DNA from: Hymenochaete sp. R1
Taxonomy: Eukaryota > Basidiomycota > Agaricomycetes > Hymenochaetales > Hymenochaetaceae
Length of the DNA: 64,000 nucleotides
Direction of reading: 5' to 3'
Assembly: GCA_019400425.1 (NCBI GenBank)
Contig: JAFREE010000050.1
Location: forward strand, 62,001-126,000
The position numbers and the translations under genes were made by a program. Shown here piece after piece: positions 13,101-29,722 of the stretch (positions are counted from its first letter, which is position 1; each line of letters opens with the position of its first letter). Under the pieces are notes generated by a model. That model saw only the letters and a list, made by a program, of their open reading frames with translations, had not been told where the DNA came from and did no database searches.

Positions 13101-13379
13101 GGCTTGACATGATACTCGAGGGGAGGTTGGAGGCCTTGCGAGGGTCGAGCTCGGAGAGGGAGTATATGTATAAGAGGATAGTAGCTCTGTGCACTGGTGT
13201 GACTATTGAAAAGGTTGAGGATGTTAGTGATTTCTAATCTGCGATCCGTTGACGAAAATGTTGCTAATATGTTCTGTTAGATGATTGATGATCTTTTAGT
13301 GGCCGTCGAGAGCGAGTCACAGGTGATTGACATTGGGCGCGTAGTTGGGTTCATGAAAAAAGTGAACGAGGCACGATAG
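10113..13379 (+). CDS. mbp1: MBF/SBF-type APSES transcription factor Mbp1
   Basis: Seven exons (10113-10319, 10476-10663, 10906-11087, 11134-12419, 12473-12560, 12621-13222, 13281-13379) give 883 residues with every phase matching. The KilA-N/APSES DNA-binding domain covers about residues 55-155 ([40 protein letters not shown], then GTW completed across an intron, [10 protein letters not shown]). Ankyrin repeats follow at about 455-620 ([20 protein letters not shown] and [20 protein letters not shown]). The C-terminal third is coiled coil, the usual dimerisation region with the Swi6-type partner. Proteins of this family drive G1/S genes through ACGCGT sites. A second in-frame ATG in exon 1 ([10 protein letters not shown], near 10244) would remove the Ser/Pro-rich leader, and either start is possible. 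Confidence 0.94.
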
Positions 13380-13636
13380 CGAGGACACTTTGATTCGCAT
13401 CATTCGCTCTTCACGAACCATACGCATTTTCAAGTCTTGCACCTTATACTTATCATGAGCACCCAATTTATATATTTAAACTATTATTCTCTTATGTTTC
13501 TCTTTTTCTTTCTTTCTTGTCTTTTTCTATCATTACCAGCAATGTCGTTCTTTTCACTGTATCACCAAACCCAGCTTCATGTCAAATTCTCCTACACATC
13601 TCCGCGAACAATGACAGGAGAAAACATGGCGATTCG

Positions 13637-15616
13637 TTATACTATGCCTTCAGTAGGCTCAAATAACTGGAAATTCCGATTGTACGTTCCCGAAACGAGG
13701 TACTTGCCATCATTCGACAGATCGACAGACATGACTTTACTCGAGTCTGTCGTGAGCGTTCGAAGAAGTTGCCAATCATCGGCACTCCATAATTTGACGA
13801 GCCCATCATAACCCGCACTAGCAAAATACAGGCCAGAACGGTACCTCTCTGCCGCTTCGTCCGCATCTGTCCCATCCAACCCCAACCCATTTAATTGCGA
13901 CTTCTCCACGTCCCCAGACGTATCATCATCCTGCATTTCTTGCATTTCCACATCCCCACCTTTCTCCCCTCCCTTATTCCCTTCCACAAGCGCCTTGGCC
14001 TGCTGCGCATTGAAAAATCGGATATCAGAGACGTTCGACCGGTGTGCGGGGCTCGAATAGATCGTCTTGAGGGAACGCATGTCCCAGATCCGGATCGTGT
14101 CGTCTCCTGCACCCGAGGCAATTTGGTAGCCGTTAGGAGAGAATGCGAGAGCAAAAATTCCTTGGACGTGGCCGTCAAGGACCATGGCGGTTCGGCCCGT
14201 GCGGAGGTCCCACACTCGGCCGATGGCGTCAAGACCGCTAGAATTAGAGTAAGAGAAGGACATGCGCTGTGAAATTGGGAGAGGATGGGACTAAGAGCAT
14301 ACATACCCCGAAGCTAGCAGAGCGCCATCGGATTGAAATTCGATGGAGTACACTTCCTTTGAGTGGCCTTCCTGGAGAAGGAGTTCTTTCTGATTTTGGA
14401 CATCCCATAATCGCCAGGATGTATCAAAACTTGCGCTGGCTACATAATCCCCGGAGGGATGGAAGGCTGTCCGACATACACGTCCTTCATGGCCTCTGAG
14501 TACGGCCAAAGGAGATTCGCTAGGAGGCCAGGAGTCAGATGGGGTGCCTATCTTGTTCTTTCCATAAGCTTTGACTCGCCTTGCTAGGGACCATAGGTTC
14601 ACACAAAAATCGCCAGCCCCACTGACAAGATTGACGGTATCTTCGCTCTGAGAAGTCATCGCTTTGGGGTGCCAGGCTACACCACCCACACGATCACCGT
14701 GTCCTATGGAAGCCGTTCGCAAGTCCTCGGATGTGAGGCTAATACGCACGCACCTCTAAGTGTCCGAATTGGAGTACATGAAGGAATATTCCACAGCTTC
14801 ACAGCCCCTGACCAACTGCCAGTGGCTAACAATTCGCTATTTGGGGAGAATCGCACGATAGACACGGGTCGCTCGTCGCACATTTGTGAACCCATGATTG
14901 AGAATTTCTATGGAGAATTAAGCTAATGATAGGGTGTGGTATATGAAGGGAGCGCTCACTTTGACCTCATTAAAGACCTTTTTTCTAATGTCAATGAGCT
15001 GCCGTAACTTCATCCTGTGTTCTGTATGCTGATGCGCGACGCGTAATTGAGCTCTGTAAAACAGAATCAAGATAAATCGACAAGAAATAAGCACCTATAG
15101 TGATGGCGTAGCATAACGAAAGTATGACCTGGGCAATGAATATTCTGCTATCCGTCTTCGTGCCTCAAGCAGCTCCATGGACCCCGGGGTATAAAATTCT
15201 TCCGCCTATGACAGTCATTCAATAGTTTCAAGATAGTTCAGTCGTTACAAGCATACCGAGTCATCACTTTCGTCAGCTTCAGACTCGCTTTCCATGATAG
15301 CAGGCCCCTCTCCGCGAGCCGCGTTTATTTGGGATAGAACATATTGTAGTCGGTCCCGACGGTCTGCTGACTGCGGTATATATAAGTCACCTAAGAGAGA
15401 AGCGCTGCAATGTCGACTTACCCGTTCACCGAACAGAGTTATAGGTTCTCCAATCTCCCGTAGTTTCGCTCGTACGCGCCCGTCATCAGTCGGGACAGCA
15501 GTGGCACGCGCCCTCTTTTTGCGTTCCAGTTCTTCTAGAGCAGCTAAATTTTCTAGTCTCGCTTTGTCTCCATACCCACCCTCATCCATGAGGGTGTCCA
15601 AAGTAAGGTCTGCCAT
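13637..15616 (-). CDS. prp4: U4/U6 snRNP protein Prp4 (WD40)
   Basis: Seven exons (15616-15422, 15370-15257, 15205-15129, 15053-14960, 14907-14754, 14703-14307, 14237-13637) sum to 543 residues in frame. The N-terminus has the PRP4-like (SFM) domain ([19 protein letters not shown], then LFGER and [11 protein letters not shown]), followed by [20 protein letters not shown], typical of Prp4. WD40 repeats then run to the end ([73 protein letters not shown]). An acidic insert rich in Gly, Glu, Asp and Met sits between two late repeats. The protein belongs to the U4/U6.U5 tri-snRNP in the nucleus. The chosen ATG gives [14 protein letters not shown]; another in-frame ATG lies eight codons upstream. 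It is head-to-head with pmt4, with only 204 bases between the start codons. Confidence 0.95.
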
Positions 15617-15820
15617 GGCGTGTGTCGACTGAAGAGTCAAGTCAAAGTTATGGATTCAATCAATGGAGGCTTGAATTTCCAACTCGAGGCACAGTGCAGA
15701 GGAGGCGGTGTGATCGACGCTTTGACGGACACGTCTCGTCGTCTGCAAACCGCCAAACACCAACTGACCTTTGATCTCAACCTTCACCTCCGTCGCGCTC
15801 GTCTTCGTCAATCCCAGACG
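15617..15820. promoter_or_regulatory. Short bidirectional promoter prp4 / pmt4
   Basis: These 204 bases lie between the divergent start codons of prp4 and pmt4 and must hold both core promoters and 5' UTRs. No TATA box or known operator stands out. Confidence 0.55.
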
Positions 15821-18629
15821 ATGGACTCGCCAGTAGGCACTCGTCGGCGCAACCCTGCATCATCTGCGCACACAGGAAGCACCCACTCATCCGAGTTTGA
15901 CCCGGATGAGAGGGCTTCAGTCGTGTTCAACCAGGTTTGTTTCTCTCGACGCGTCTTCTGCTCGCAAGCACTCTGATACCGTGTCGGCCCGCAGCAAGGA
16001 AGCTTTCAGCAGATGATGGAGTCCAACAGGACCAATCTCCTGGTTGTAGGGACTCTTACAGCGTTGGCTTTCCTTACTCGGTTTTACAAAATCAACAACC
16101 CGGACCAAGTTGTGTATGTAGTGCAGTTCCAAGTTCGTCATAGTCATATGATAAGGTGTTGACGTTGTTCAGATTCGATGAGGTGCACTTCGGGAAATTT
16201 GCAGCGTACTATATTCGTGGGGAATATTATTTCGATGTCCACCCTCCTTTCGCCAAGATGCTCCTGGGAGCCGCTGGCTGGTTCTCTGGTTTTGACGGCA
16301 ATTTCAACTTCGAAAATATCGGCGATAGCTACACTGAAAATCACGTCCCCTACATCGGTTTGCGCGCGCTTCCTGCCACGTTGGGTGCTCTCACCGTCCC
16401 ACTTGTCTATTACATTATGAAGGAGAGTGGTTACTCTACAATCATCGCTGCCTTCTCTTCTCTTCTCGTATTGTTCGGTGAGTGTATAATTCTTGTAGTG
16501 TCAAGAGTCGATTTAACACATGTCGCCTACTAGATAACGCTCATGTGGCGCAGGATCGGCTTATCCTCCTCGATGCACAGCTTCTGTTCTTTACAGCGCT
16601 GACTACCTATGCGTATATTCGATTTAGGAAGCTTCGTTATAGGTGTGTAATTTGTCTTCGACTGAAGACCAGTGCTTATTACCTTCTTAGCGAATTCTCA
16701 TCCGAATGGTGGACTTGGCTGCTCGCCACTGGCATTTGTCTTGCGTGCACTCTAGGATGCAAGATCAATGGCATCTTGATTTTCTTCGCCATCGGAGCAG
16801 CTGTTCTAGTGGACTTGTGGGACCTTCTTGATATTAAAAAAGGGTATAGCATGGTGAGCATCGTGGTTGACGACTTGGTGCGGTGAATGATATTCAACAC
16901 CAAAATTAGGAACACTTCATACGCCATTTCATTGCCCGTGCGATCGGCCTCATAGTTGTTCCTTTCATAGTCTATCTGTCGTTCTTTTGGTTCCACTTCG
17001 CATTTTTGCCTCGGTCTGGAGCAGGCGATACCTTCATGAGCCCCGCATTCCAGGAAACTCTTCTCGGAAACGAGATGCTTCTTAGTAGTCAAGGCGAGTC
17101 CAACTCACGTATTCTATTTCAGTCCATTAATGGTTGAAAAGATATCCTGTACTACGACACGATTACGGTCAAGCACAAAGATACTAAGGTATTCCTGCAT
17201 TCTCACGAGGATAAGTACCCTTTGCGATACGAAGATGGTAGAATCAGTTCTCAAGGTAAGATTTATCATGTTAACTAATGAATTAGTATCTAAGCTTGTT
17301 TTCCAGGCCAACAAGTAACGGGATATGGTCATAACGACACCAACAACCATTGGCAAATTATCCCAACAAAAGCATTGCCGGCTTCCGGAAGTGGAAGGAT
17401 CGTAAGAAACGAAGATGTCATTCAGCTTCTGCATGTCAACACAAATACCTTGCTTCTCACTCACGATGTTGCATCTCCACACATGCCAACGAATCAGGAG
17501 TTCACGACCTGGCCGAAGGATGATCTTACTCGTTACAACGATACACTTTTCCAGCTCAGCCTAATCGACGATCATTCCGGTTCAAAGTGGAAAACAAAGT
17601 CTGGGTACTTCCGTCTCATCCATGTTCCGACTCGTGTATCGATGTGGACGCACAAAAAACCTCTTCCAGACTGGGGTTACAAACAACAGGAAATCAATGG
17701 CAATAAGAATGCACAGGATAAAACTGCAACCTGGTTCGCCGAGTCCCTGATGGCAGCTGAGGATGAAAATAGCTTTAAGGAACGTACTGCTGATGTGCAA
17801 CCTAAGGAGCCAAAGAAGCGCAACTTTTTCAAAAAGTATTTTGAACTTCAACTCCTGATGCTCCAGCACAATGCAGGCCTTACTGCGTCGCATCCGTACG
17901 CCAGTAACCCCATTAACTGGCCATTCCTTATAGCTGGGATCAGTTTCTGGACGGACAGTAAAGACCAGCGTCAGATATACATGATTGGTAACATGTTTTC
18001 GTGGTGGGCGAGCACAATCTCGCTTTCGATTTTCGTAGGGATTCTGGGAGCTGACTTGCTGGCGCGCCGACGGGGCATTAATCCTATTCCTGATCGTATG
18101 CATTTTTTTTTTACAGATCACTTTATGCGCAATTCTCATTATTTGCTTATAGCTGTTCGCAATCGTCTATGGAACAACGCCGGACTGTTCTTCATTGGAT
18201 GGGGGGTTCATTACCTTCCTTATTTCCTCATGAGCCGCCAGCTCTTCATCCATCATTATCTCCAATCGCATTTGTACTCGGCTTTGATTGCAGGTGCCGT
18301 ATTGAACTTTGTGATGTCAGAGACCATTAACTACCCGGTCTCCGTGCGAGGACGTACGACGCGTATGAGACCATCTCAATATTCTGATATTGGTCCGAAG
18401 GCGCTTTCTGCCGTCTTGGTATTCACAGTTGGGATGTTAATGATGTTCCTATATCTGGCTCCTCTCACGTACGGCACGCCTGGGTGAGTGGTACTTAACT
18501 ATGTTTTTACGTTTATCATTGCTGATCTATTTCACCCTTAGTTTAACCGGAGAACAAGTCAATGCACGTCGCCTACTCAGCAGCTGGACGTTGCACTTTG
18601 CGGCGAAGAAGACAGATTACTCGATTTAA
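15821..18629 (+). CDS. pmt4: Dolichyl-phosphate-mannose protein mannosyltransferase, Pmt4 type
   Basis: Ten exons (15821-15934, 15995-16113, 16173-16477, 16534-16642, 16691-16853, 16910-17093, 17142-17255, 17307-18095, 18153-18483, 18542-18629) give 771 residues. The enzyme moves mannose from dolichol-phosphate-mannose to Ser/Thr of secretory proteins in the ER membrane. The first luminal loop has FDEVHFGKF and DVHPPFAKML, with the acidic residue pair typical of PMTs. Many membrane helices follow, and MIR repeats occupy the middle (YYDTITVKHKDTKVFLHSH, GYGHNDTNNHWQIIP, LLHVNTNTLLLTHDV). The motif SGAGDTFMSPAFQETLLGN points to the Pmt4/POMT1 subfamily rather than Pmt1 or Pmt2. Exon 6 ends at a GC donor (17094), the only join I found that keeps the frame there. 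Confidence 0.94.
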
Positions 18630-18986
18630 GGATCACGGTTTGAAGGGTTGGGTTAGACGTGAAGCTGGATTCTTACTAGTCTTTAGTCGTATTATAAGTG
18701 ACAGTATTCATTGTCTTTGCTTGTATTCTCGATTCCTCAAAAGTATTACTGTCGACTTCTTTTTGTACAAAAATGTGTGGCGAATATGGCAACAAATTAG
18801 ACTAGCGTGAAGCGAAACGTTGGATTGAGAATAAAGCATGCAAAGTGCGGGAAATATTTACCCGATTCAGAGATCCATGTCATGTATGGCGTTATTCATC
18901 CGACTTCATTTCCTTCTGCCCCTCCGCTCCTTGCACTTATTCCACATCGTCCGCACCACTGACATTGTCTCTCGATAAGTCTAGGT

Positions 18987-20443
18987 ATGTCTGCGGAAGA
19001 AGCATTGAGGGCTGAGATTGCTCGTCTATCAGGTGTGCTCCTCATTATAATGTTTAGCCATTTGCTAACTCCGTCCACTCAAAAAGGTGCAATCGATCGC
19101 CATAAGACTGCTCCTCCCAACAGGCCGACTTGTTTCGCCGGTCGGAATAATGTCTACGTCAATCCCAGCTACAAAATACCTTCAAGCGGCCCTTCTAGAA
19201 CAAACTACAGTGCTCATGGTTCAAAGCACACGTCAAGAAGCTACACCAACACTCTGTCCAACACCCAGCCTCGTGATCTGGTTATCGACGGTGTAGCTTT
19301 TCAGTCGAACAACAGAACTCTTGTCAGGAAAGATTGTGCGTGGTGACTAGTACTGAATACAGAAATGAGAATTGAAGTGTCATCGTGGCTGGGGAAACGC
19401 AATGTATTCTTTGACTTTGCAGTAGCAAGACCACTCACATCTACAAGGCCTCAACCGACACCCTCTGTTCCTCAACACCAACATTACGCGAAGAAATATC
19501 CTGGCTCACGGTCACATCACAGACCATATAGGCCTAGGTCAAAGCCTCAGAATAACAATATGACGTTGAATAACGGTAGGAGGCCTGTGCGGTGTGTGGA
19601 AATTATAATGCAAGTCATGCACGGACTAAATAAAATGTTGCAGCATGGGTAGGAAGACAAAGTCCGTCAAGTACCTTGATAAGCAATGTCCTCGATTTTC
19701 AACTACCGGTATGTGCTTGGCTTCATTCTGCAGAGACACTTTTGTTGCCCAAAGGCATTCTGATCCATCGGTCAACTTACATTTCAGGTGTCTGTACGAA
19801 AGGTTTAACGTGTCTTCACAAACACGACCCGTCCAAAATAGCGGTCTGTTGGTCTTTTCTCAATGGTAAATGCCCCAACACTTCTGCGACCTGCTCGCTC
19901 TCGCACGATCCTGCACCTGAACGGACTCCACTTTGCGTTCACTTCGCGAATAACGGTCGCTGCAAAAACGGGGAGAGTTGTCTCTTCCCGCATGTGCGTG
20001 TCGGGCCCCGTAATGGCGTTTGCCGTGACTTCGCTGTACTAGGTTATTGTGGCAAAGGTATTGACTGTGATCAAGCGCATGTGAGGGAATGCCCGGACTT
20101 TGCGGAGAAGGGTGCCTGTGGGAACCCGAAGTGCAAGTTACCCCATGTCATCCGAGCAAGTCAGCGCCGGGCGGATGTTTTGCCAAGTGAAAAGATCTCC
20201 GGTACTACAACGGAGGTCGCTTCATCTGCAACCTCACACTCTTCGGACGACGCAAGAACAAGTGATGAAGTTATTTATGGCGACAATGCGAACATTGGAG
20301 ATGAGTTCATTTCTCTCACTTTTCACGAAAGCGAAAGCGACGAGGAAGAGGAGGAAGAGCCTGAAGAATCCGAAAGCAATTCAGCGGAAGGTGAAGATGA
20401 TGATGATGATGACGATGATGATGATATGGAGGTCCATACGTAG
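18987..20443 (+). CDS. Five-finger CCCH zinc protein, ZC3H3/Red5-like
   Basis: Five exons (18987-19032, 19087-19335, 19423-19591, 19644-19708, 19788-20443) give 394 residues. Five consecutive CCCH fingers can be read, beginning CPRFSTTGVCTKGLTCLHKH (split by an intron), then CWSFLNGKCPNTSATCSLSH, CVHFANNGRCKNGESCLFPH, CRDFAVLGYCGKGIDCDQAH and CPDFAEKGACGNPKCKLPH. Upstream is DLVIDGVAFQSNNRTLVRKD, a motif I associate with ZC3H3 proteins. The human ZC3H3 and fission yeast Red5 proteins take part in nuclear mRNA 3'-end and export or RNA elimination pathways, so a nuclear RNA role is likely. The C-terminus is a highly acidic tail ending in a ten-Asp run coded by a GAT-rich microsatellite. Confidence 0.82.
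20395..20428 (+). repeat. GAT/GAC trinucleotide repeat coding poly-Asp
   Basis: A run of GAT and GAC codons inside the last exon of the CCCH zinc protein codes for consecutive aspartates in the acidic tail. Its length may vary between strains. Confidence 0.85.
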
Positions 20444-20606
20444 TGCTCGTACCTTTTTTGTCCGTACGGAGGCTTGGATACCATCTATCGTAGTTCTATA
20501 TGTATGGGTTGTACATTGTGTCATTATAAATTGGATGCATTTTCTTATGTGACTGTTTTACATTATGCAATCGACGTGAAATGAGCGAAACATCGCCTAA
20601 ATTGCT

Positions 20607-22972
20607 TCACAAGTTTTCCAAGATCGTTTTGATACCCCAGGCGCCCGGGTCGGGTACCTTCTCCTTCTTCAAAAGGTCGGACTCGACGTATGCGCTACGC
20701 CCAGCCTTCGCTGCCAGCTCCCTCGTTCCCTCCGCAGCTACTGACGCAGCCTTCACGGCTCCAGGGAAACCCTTGCTCAGACTATGCACGAACGCTTCAA
20801 GTGGGTCTATTAGCGTACGCGATGGTGGGCGTGCGCGGGTGTACGTGAAGAGGCGGTCGAGGGCATGATTGAGGGCTGTATTCCATACTTCTGGTGTCAC
20901 TTGAGCGGTAGACGAGTTCGTTGCGGAGACGAGGCCTTGTGCGAGCGAAGAGAAGAAGATACTGCGATGCAGCGTTTAGCATGAAGGACACATCAAAGCG
21001 AGGAGGAATCTTACGAGTAAAGTGCGCCACTGGTGCCGCCCATCTGCTCCTCTGTTTGCTTTGCGATAGCCAGAGTAGCACCAATAACGTCAGAGCCAAC
21101 GATCCTGCCAGCGTCAATTTCTTTCAGTACCCCTGCAAAACATCACTATCAGCTAATCGATGTGGAAATTGAGTTTCGCATCATTGTTGCACCTTCTGCG
21201 CCAGCCTTCAGTGTCAGTCCACAATCTCCATCACCGGCAATGTTATCCATCTGTGTGATCTCAGGCTCAGCAGCGATGACCGCCTTCAACGCCTTGCTTA
21301 ACGAGCTGACGAACTGTTCTGGGTTTGCAGCAGGGATCTTGGGGAAGGAGGCCTTTGCGGCTTGCTCCGTAGGCGGGAGAGATGAGGTGGATTGGGAAAT
21401 TGGCGTGGGTGCGAAGTTGGAAGCCCATTTCCAGCCTGGTGCGTCCACTTTCTCGTCGAGTAAAGAGAGAATGTCAGGAGTGGGAGGTGCGTTCTTGTCA
21501 GCGGCGGTCGGGAGAAGAAGGAGTGTCAAAGAGAATCCAGGCATGTTCAGGCTCGTCTGAGAGGGGTATCATCAGCATACCGGGGACCTTCGAGTTATGG
21601 ATGAATCTTTGCGTACCATGAAGCTACCAACCATAACGCGGTGGATTTTCAATTTGCCCTCCAGAGCCTGGGCGGCCTCGCCAGCGACTCCAGAAAGCTC
21701 CAGTTCACTCAATCCGCCAAGATTATTGACCATCAACACAATCTCATCTGAGCCATCGTTCTTGAAAGGCAGGAATGACCGATCCTCATCCTTGGTAGAA
21801 GTGATCATTTCCAACAGTTGTACAATAAGCTTGTTAAGAGGAGGGACAGGGGATAGGCGAGCGTGCCCTGGCTCGTTGTGGATACCCATACCGATCTCTA
21901 CCTCTGTTGCAGATAGGTATGATGCGGAGGCTTCCGTGCCCGGAACCTATAATACAAGGCAGCATTCAGCCTCGATCATGGATTGGGAAGTACACGGTCA
22001 CGAACATGACAGTGCTCAAGTCCAGCGCCAATCGAACCGAGACGGGTCGAAACATATTGAGATACGGAATAGACTTCGTCCAAGCTTGCCCCGCGGCGTG
22101 CAAGCGCACCGGCTATCTTGTAAACGAGAACTGTACCCGCCAGACCCCTAAGACATCATTCAAAAGTCAGATCTGTTACAAAAAATAAACCCTTACACGT
22201 ACCTGCGTCCCACAATGCTGCCTTGGGATCGTCCAACACTCACATCATCACCCACGTTAAGGAACTTCACTTTGTCCTTTTTCTCTGGATGTGAGGCGGC
22301 GTAGTTCTCCTTGGCCAGACCAAAGTTCAATACATCGCCGGTATAGTTTCTGGTGGTTCAATTAAGTTTACATCTGACAGAAGCGCATAGAATCTGCAGG
22401 CTTACTTAGTGACGATAAAAGTACTAAGAGGATGAACGAGGGTTAGCTTTCAGTGCTGACGTTGCATTAAAGACGAGAACTCACCCCTTGTCATTATCTA
22501 CGAGTTCGATCCCTCTCCGGACCTGGCTCGCATTTGGTGATGCGAAGACATTTCCACAAACAGCAGCTGCACACGAATTTAGCACTTGGCGCGTGAGAAA
22601 ACGCCTCGAAGCGCGCACCAGCCAGCATGCCATCCCCTTCGAGATCATCATTCATTAGCCTTCCGGCGCTCATAATCTGGCATGTTCACTCACCAACGAA
22701 TCCAGCATGAGCGGGTTCATGGCCTGATCCACCACCACATATCACGGCTACTTTGTTCGTGTCGCGCTTTGAATTGAAAAGAACTGAACAAAGTGCATAT
22801 AGTCAGACATTTAGATCGATGCGATCCCGAGTCGACGCGTCTCGTGGATGTCTACCTCACCTTTATTCGTGACGTCTAGTTTGAGGTTTGCGTTGGCAGC
22901 GCAGAGGCCTTTGAGAGAGTCGACGACGAGCGTCGAGGGTGAGTTCAAGAAATGTTTGTCAGACCCGAGCAT
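20607..22972 (-). CDS. dak1: Dihydroxyacetone (glycerone) kinase, DAK1-DAK2
   Basis: The enzyme phosphorylates dihydroxyacetone with ATP, clearing it from glycerol and methanol metabolism in the cytosol. The start is MLGSDKHFLNSPSTLVVDSL. The DAK1 half shows VAVICGGGSGHEPAHAGFVG, AAVCGNVFASP, NYTGDVLNFGLA and LEHCHVPG, where the His is the expected covalent substrate-binding residue, then GMGIHNEPGHARL. The DAK2 half has the nucleotide-binding motif MDNIAGDGDCGLTLKAG and GGTSGALY. It ends GIKTILENL. The 5' half is cut by many small introns, with some exons under 50 bases (TFIVTK sits in one), whereas the 3' half has longer exons. It is the complete single-chain fungal form. It converges on the CCCH zinc gene, with 163 bases between the stop codons. 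Confidence 0.93.
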
Positions 22973-23272
22973 GGTAAATGGAAGTAAGTGGGAGAGAGTG
23001 TCTGTGAATGCGGAGGGATAAATAGAAATGGTGTAGTGAAAGGCTGATGTTATCGTTTACCCTCTACGTCATCTCGGACCATCAGTCTCCGAGTCTCCCT
23101 CCGTCTCTACAACATTAATATTTACATGTAATAAAATAATAAAACTTTCTTTCTTTTGTTTGAAAAAAATGCGGACTCGGTCCTCCACTCCCGGATTAAC
23201 GGAAAACACGTATTGTATTTGGATGGTTTTATAATCACCATTCCCGACTTCAAGAACTCTGGCTCTATTCGA
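22973..23272 (-). other. Intergenic region upstream of dak1
   Basis: These 300 bases between the end of ccz1 and the start of dak1, both on the minus strand, hold the dak1 promoter and probably the ccz1 3' UTR. An AT-rich tract with AATAAAATAATAAAA lies near 23130. No gene is visible. Confidence 0.5.
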
Positions 23273-25533
23273 TCACTCAGAAAACCGTCGAAGCACCGCA
23301 TTCATCTCCCCTTCCACATCTACCAAACTCGCTTCTTTGCGTCCTATCTCCATGAACACATCCCCGCACGACGAGTCTTCGCATGATCGTCTTGATAAGT
23401 GCCAGTCCTGAGGATTCTGCCCACGCGAATAGACTTCCAATACGTCTTTATCTCTGTGGACTGTTAGACAAGACGTACAAAACCTGTTAGCGAAACACGC
23501 ACATGTTTAATGTCCGCTTTCCTTCGTGAAGGTGCCACGAAGTCGCCGAAAAATTTGAGCTTGATTGTGTTAGCTCGTTTGGGGCACATACAACGTGTTG
23601 TGACTTCTGAAGGACATTCTGCACCGGGGACGAAGCAAAAGTCGTTGCGCTACATCACAGAAATCATTCACAAAACTTGGTCCGCCTGAGCTTAGAACCT
23701 ACATTCTCTGCTCTTCTACTGTCACAATCTCCGCTAGCCGTTCGAGGATAGCTGAACCACTCTCCTCCAGGTCTTTACAGACCATCTCATCCAACTCGTC
23801 ATTGTCTAAGACGTCGGAAGGAATCAACGCAAGCATGGTGTTGTCCGTCTTGGGTTGCTTCAACTTTTTGCAACACGCTTAATTAAAGAAAGCTCGACTC
23901 ACGTGAAGGTACCGGATCAATCTTCGACGAGTGGCAAGTGATCCTGAAAGCGGAAGGTGCACGTATGTTTCCGAGAAAGGTTTGAAGGTGGGCGGGCACA
24001 ATGCAACCGAAAGAGCGTTCGAACCTATTTCTCGGTTTTCATGGTGCTCTTGTAGTTGCATCCTGTCTACTTCTGACACTTTCGGTGACATGGATTTGTT
24101 CGAAACTTCGGAGTGGACAAGTGATTCTTGTGCCGCAAATACTGGGGACAGCGTCGATTGGTCACTGGACAGCGCGTCCGCTAACGATTGTGTATCGAGT
24201 GGAACCTCCTCCACTGGCTGAGGGCTGGCGGGTTTGTCCGTGGTATCGATCCTTGAAATAGTTATCTCGCTGTCCGGTCTGTCCGTCGCATCGCCTTTCT
24301 TCTCTTTATCAGATCCTGACGATCCGCCCATACCGAATGTCAACACACCAGGCCACGACCATTTCCGAACATCCATGTTGACGTTCACATTCATATTTAC
24401 CGGAACGCCCAAGAACGTTTTACTTGCAGCCCTAGAGTGGCTTGAGCCTCGTTCTCGAAGTGTGGAGGGTAGATTAGACTGTTTTCGACCATCCTCTGAA
24501 TCTACGTCTTCAGCCAGATGTCTAGCGGTAGTAGCTTTGCTCCGCATCAATTGTTGAAAATACCGTACGAGTGAAATAGGGCAGGGTAATGGGTTCGTTC
24601 TAGACGAGACGACATATGCGGAAACAAGGAATATTGGGAAATAGTAGAGTGGAAGCTTGTCTTCGAAAGCGTTGATCAGTGGCATTAATTGATTGCTGAG
24701 AGGATGTATCGTAGGACCTACAATGGGTTCATTAGCGGAAGAACGGACCCGTGCCAACTGCAGTCTCGCAAACCTAGGTAGTCCGTGAATGGCGCGGATT
24801 TACTTAGGTCCCAGCTCCAAGCCCAGACCGTGAAGAATCGTTCGAGCTGAAGTTCGAGCGCTTCCCTTCCAAGGTTTTGCAATATAGAAGTCAGCGACCC
24901 ATGGGTGAGCTATATATGTATTGATCTCTGACTAAGTCTGATGCATATATCAGCTGATACATACTTTGAATGCTTCGTGACCCATTTCTAAACGCATACG
25001 AAGTGCGGAATCGTGAAGAGAGGAGTCATTCGGTTCATGTACCGTTTCCTTCTCTTTGCTCTTGGAGGTCTTTTTGTTGTCTCTTCGAGGCGTGCGAATG
25101 ACTCGCTCAAGGTCAAAACACTGAATATTCGTGTCATTATCTTCATAACCGAGACATTTCAGAGAGCGACTTGACTGACAGCGTGCATCCAGAAATCCGA
25201 TTCTGGAGAGAATAATATCATCCTCCTTCCCAAGGAATGAATGGAATCACAAGACGAGCTCCCGAAAAGGCTGATTTGTTGCATTTTAGAAAGAGCGGTG
25301 CCATGTCAGAGACGTGAGAAGTACTCAACATACGATGAGAAGTTTGTCATGGCTTTGGCAAGCCCGACCTGACGTAGAACTTTGTCCTTGGAGACTGCAT
25401 GGTTCTTAGAGGTGTAGAAAAGCACGTGGGCTTGTTCTTCCGCATCTTCATCATCATGTTGAACAGGTTCTAGCGGTTTCAGGGTTGGATTGTAAATAAC
25501 AAAGTAGAGGAGTTCTGGTGGGAGGGAGTTCAT
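23273..25533 (-). CDS. ccz1: Vacuolar fusion protein Ccz1
   Basis: Ccz1 pairs with Mon1 to form the guanine nucleotide exchange factor that activates Rab7/Ypt7 on late endosomes and vacuoles. The first exon encodes the family N-terminus (LLYFVIYNPTLKP, DDEDAEEQAHVLFYTS, KDKVLRQVGLAKAMTNFS), the start of the first longin domain. A short exon gives RMILFSPESDFWMHA. Later exons give THGSLTSILQNLGREALELQ and ANEPIVGPTIHPLSNQLMPL. A long Ser-rich linker follows, then a C-terminal part (RLIRYLH, then LKQPKTDNTMLALIPSDVLD) ending AVLRRFSE. The linker is not conserved and looks disordered. Exon borders in the middle were placed by eye, so internal boundaries are less certain than the ends. It is head-to-head with ubp12. 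Confidence 0.88.
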
Positions 25534-25779
25534 GACATGGAGAACGGAGGTGAAGGAATATTAATATTACGACGATGTAATGGCGGGCGCGTGCGATGAA
25601 AGCATTAGCTTGCCAAAAAAGGAAATAACTGCGAGCTTTTGTAGTGACGTGTTTTATAATGAACTTTAAATTCGCGCCCACATTACGCGTCGACTTCTCT
25701 AGTTGGCCTTCAAACGCATTGCTTTCATCTCGTCCCTGTCCTTTGCTTTCCTTTGTGCTCACATCAGCCACGTCCCTTT
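25534..25779. promoter_or_regulatory. Bidirectional promoter ccz1 / ubp12
   Basis: These 246 bases separate the divergent starts. An ACGCGT hexamer, the core recognised by Mbp1-type factors, lies at 25685-25690. It may be chance, since the hexamer occurs elsewhere in the window at about the random rate. Confidence 0.45.
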
Positions 25780-29722
<3,943 letters not shown>

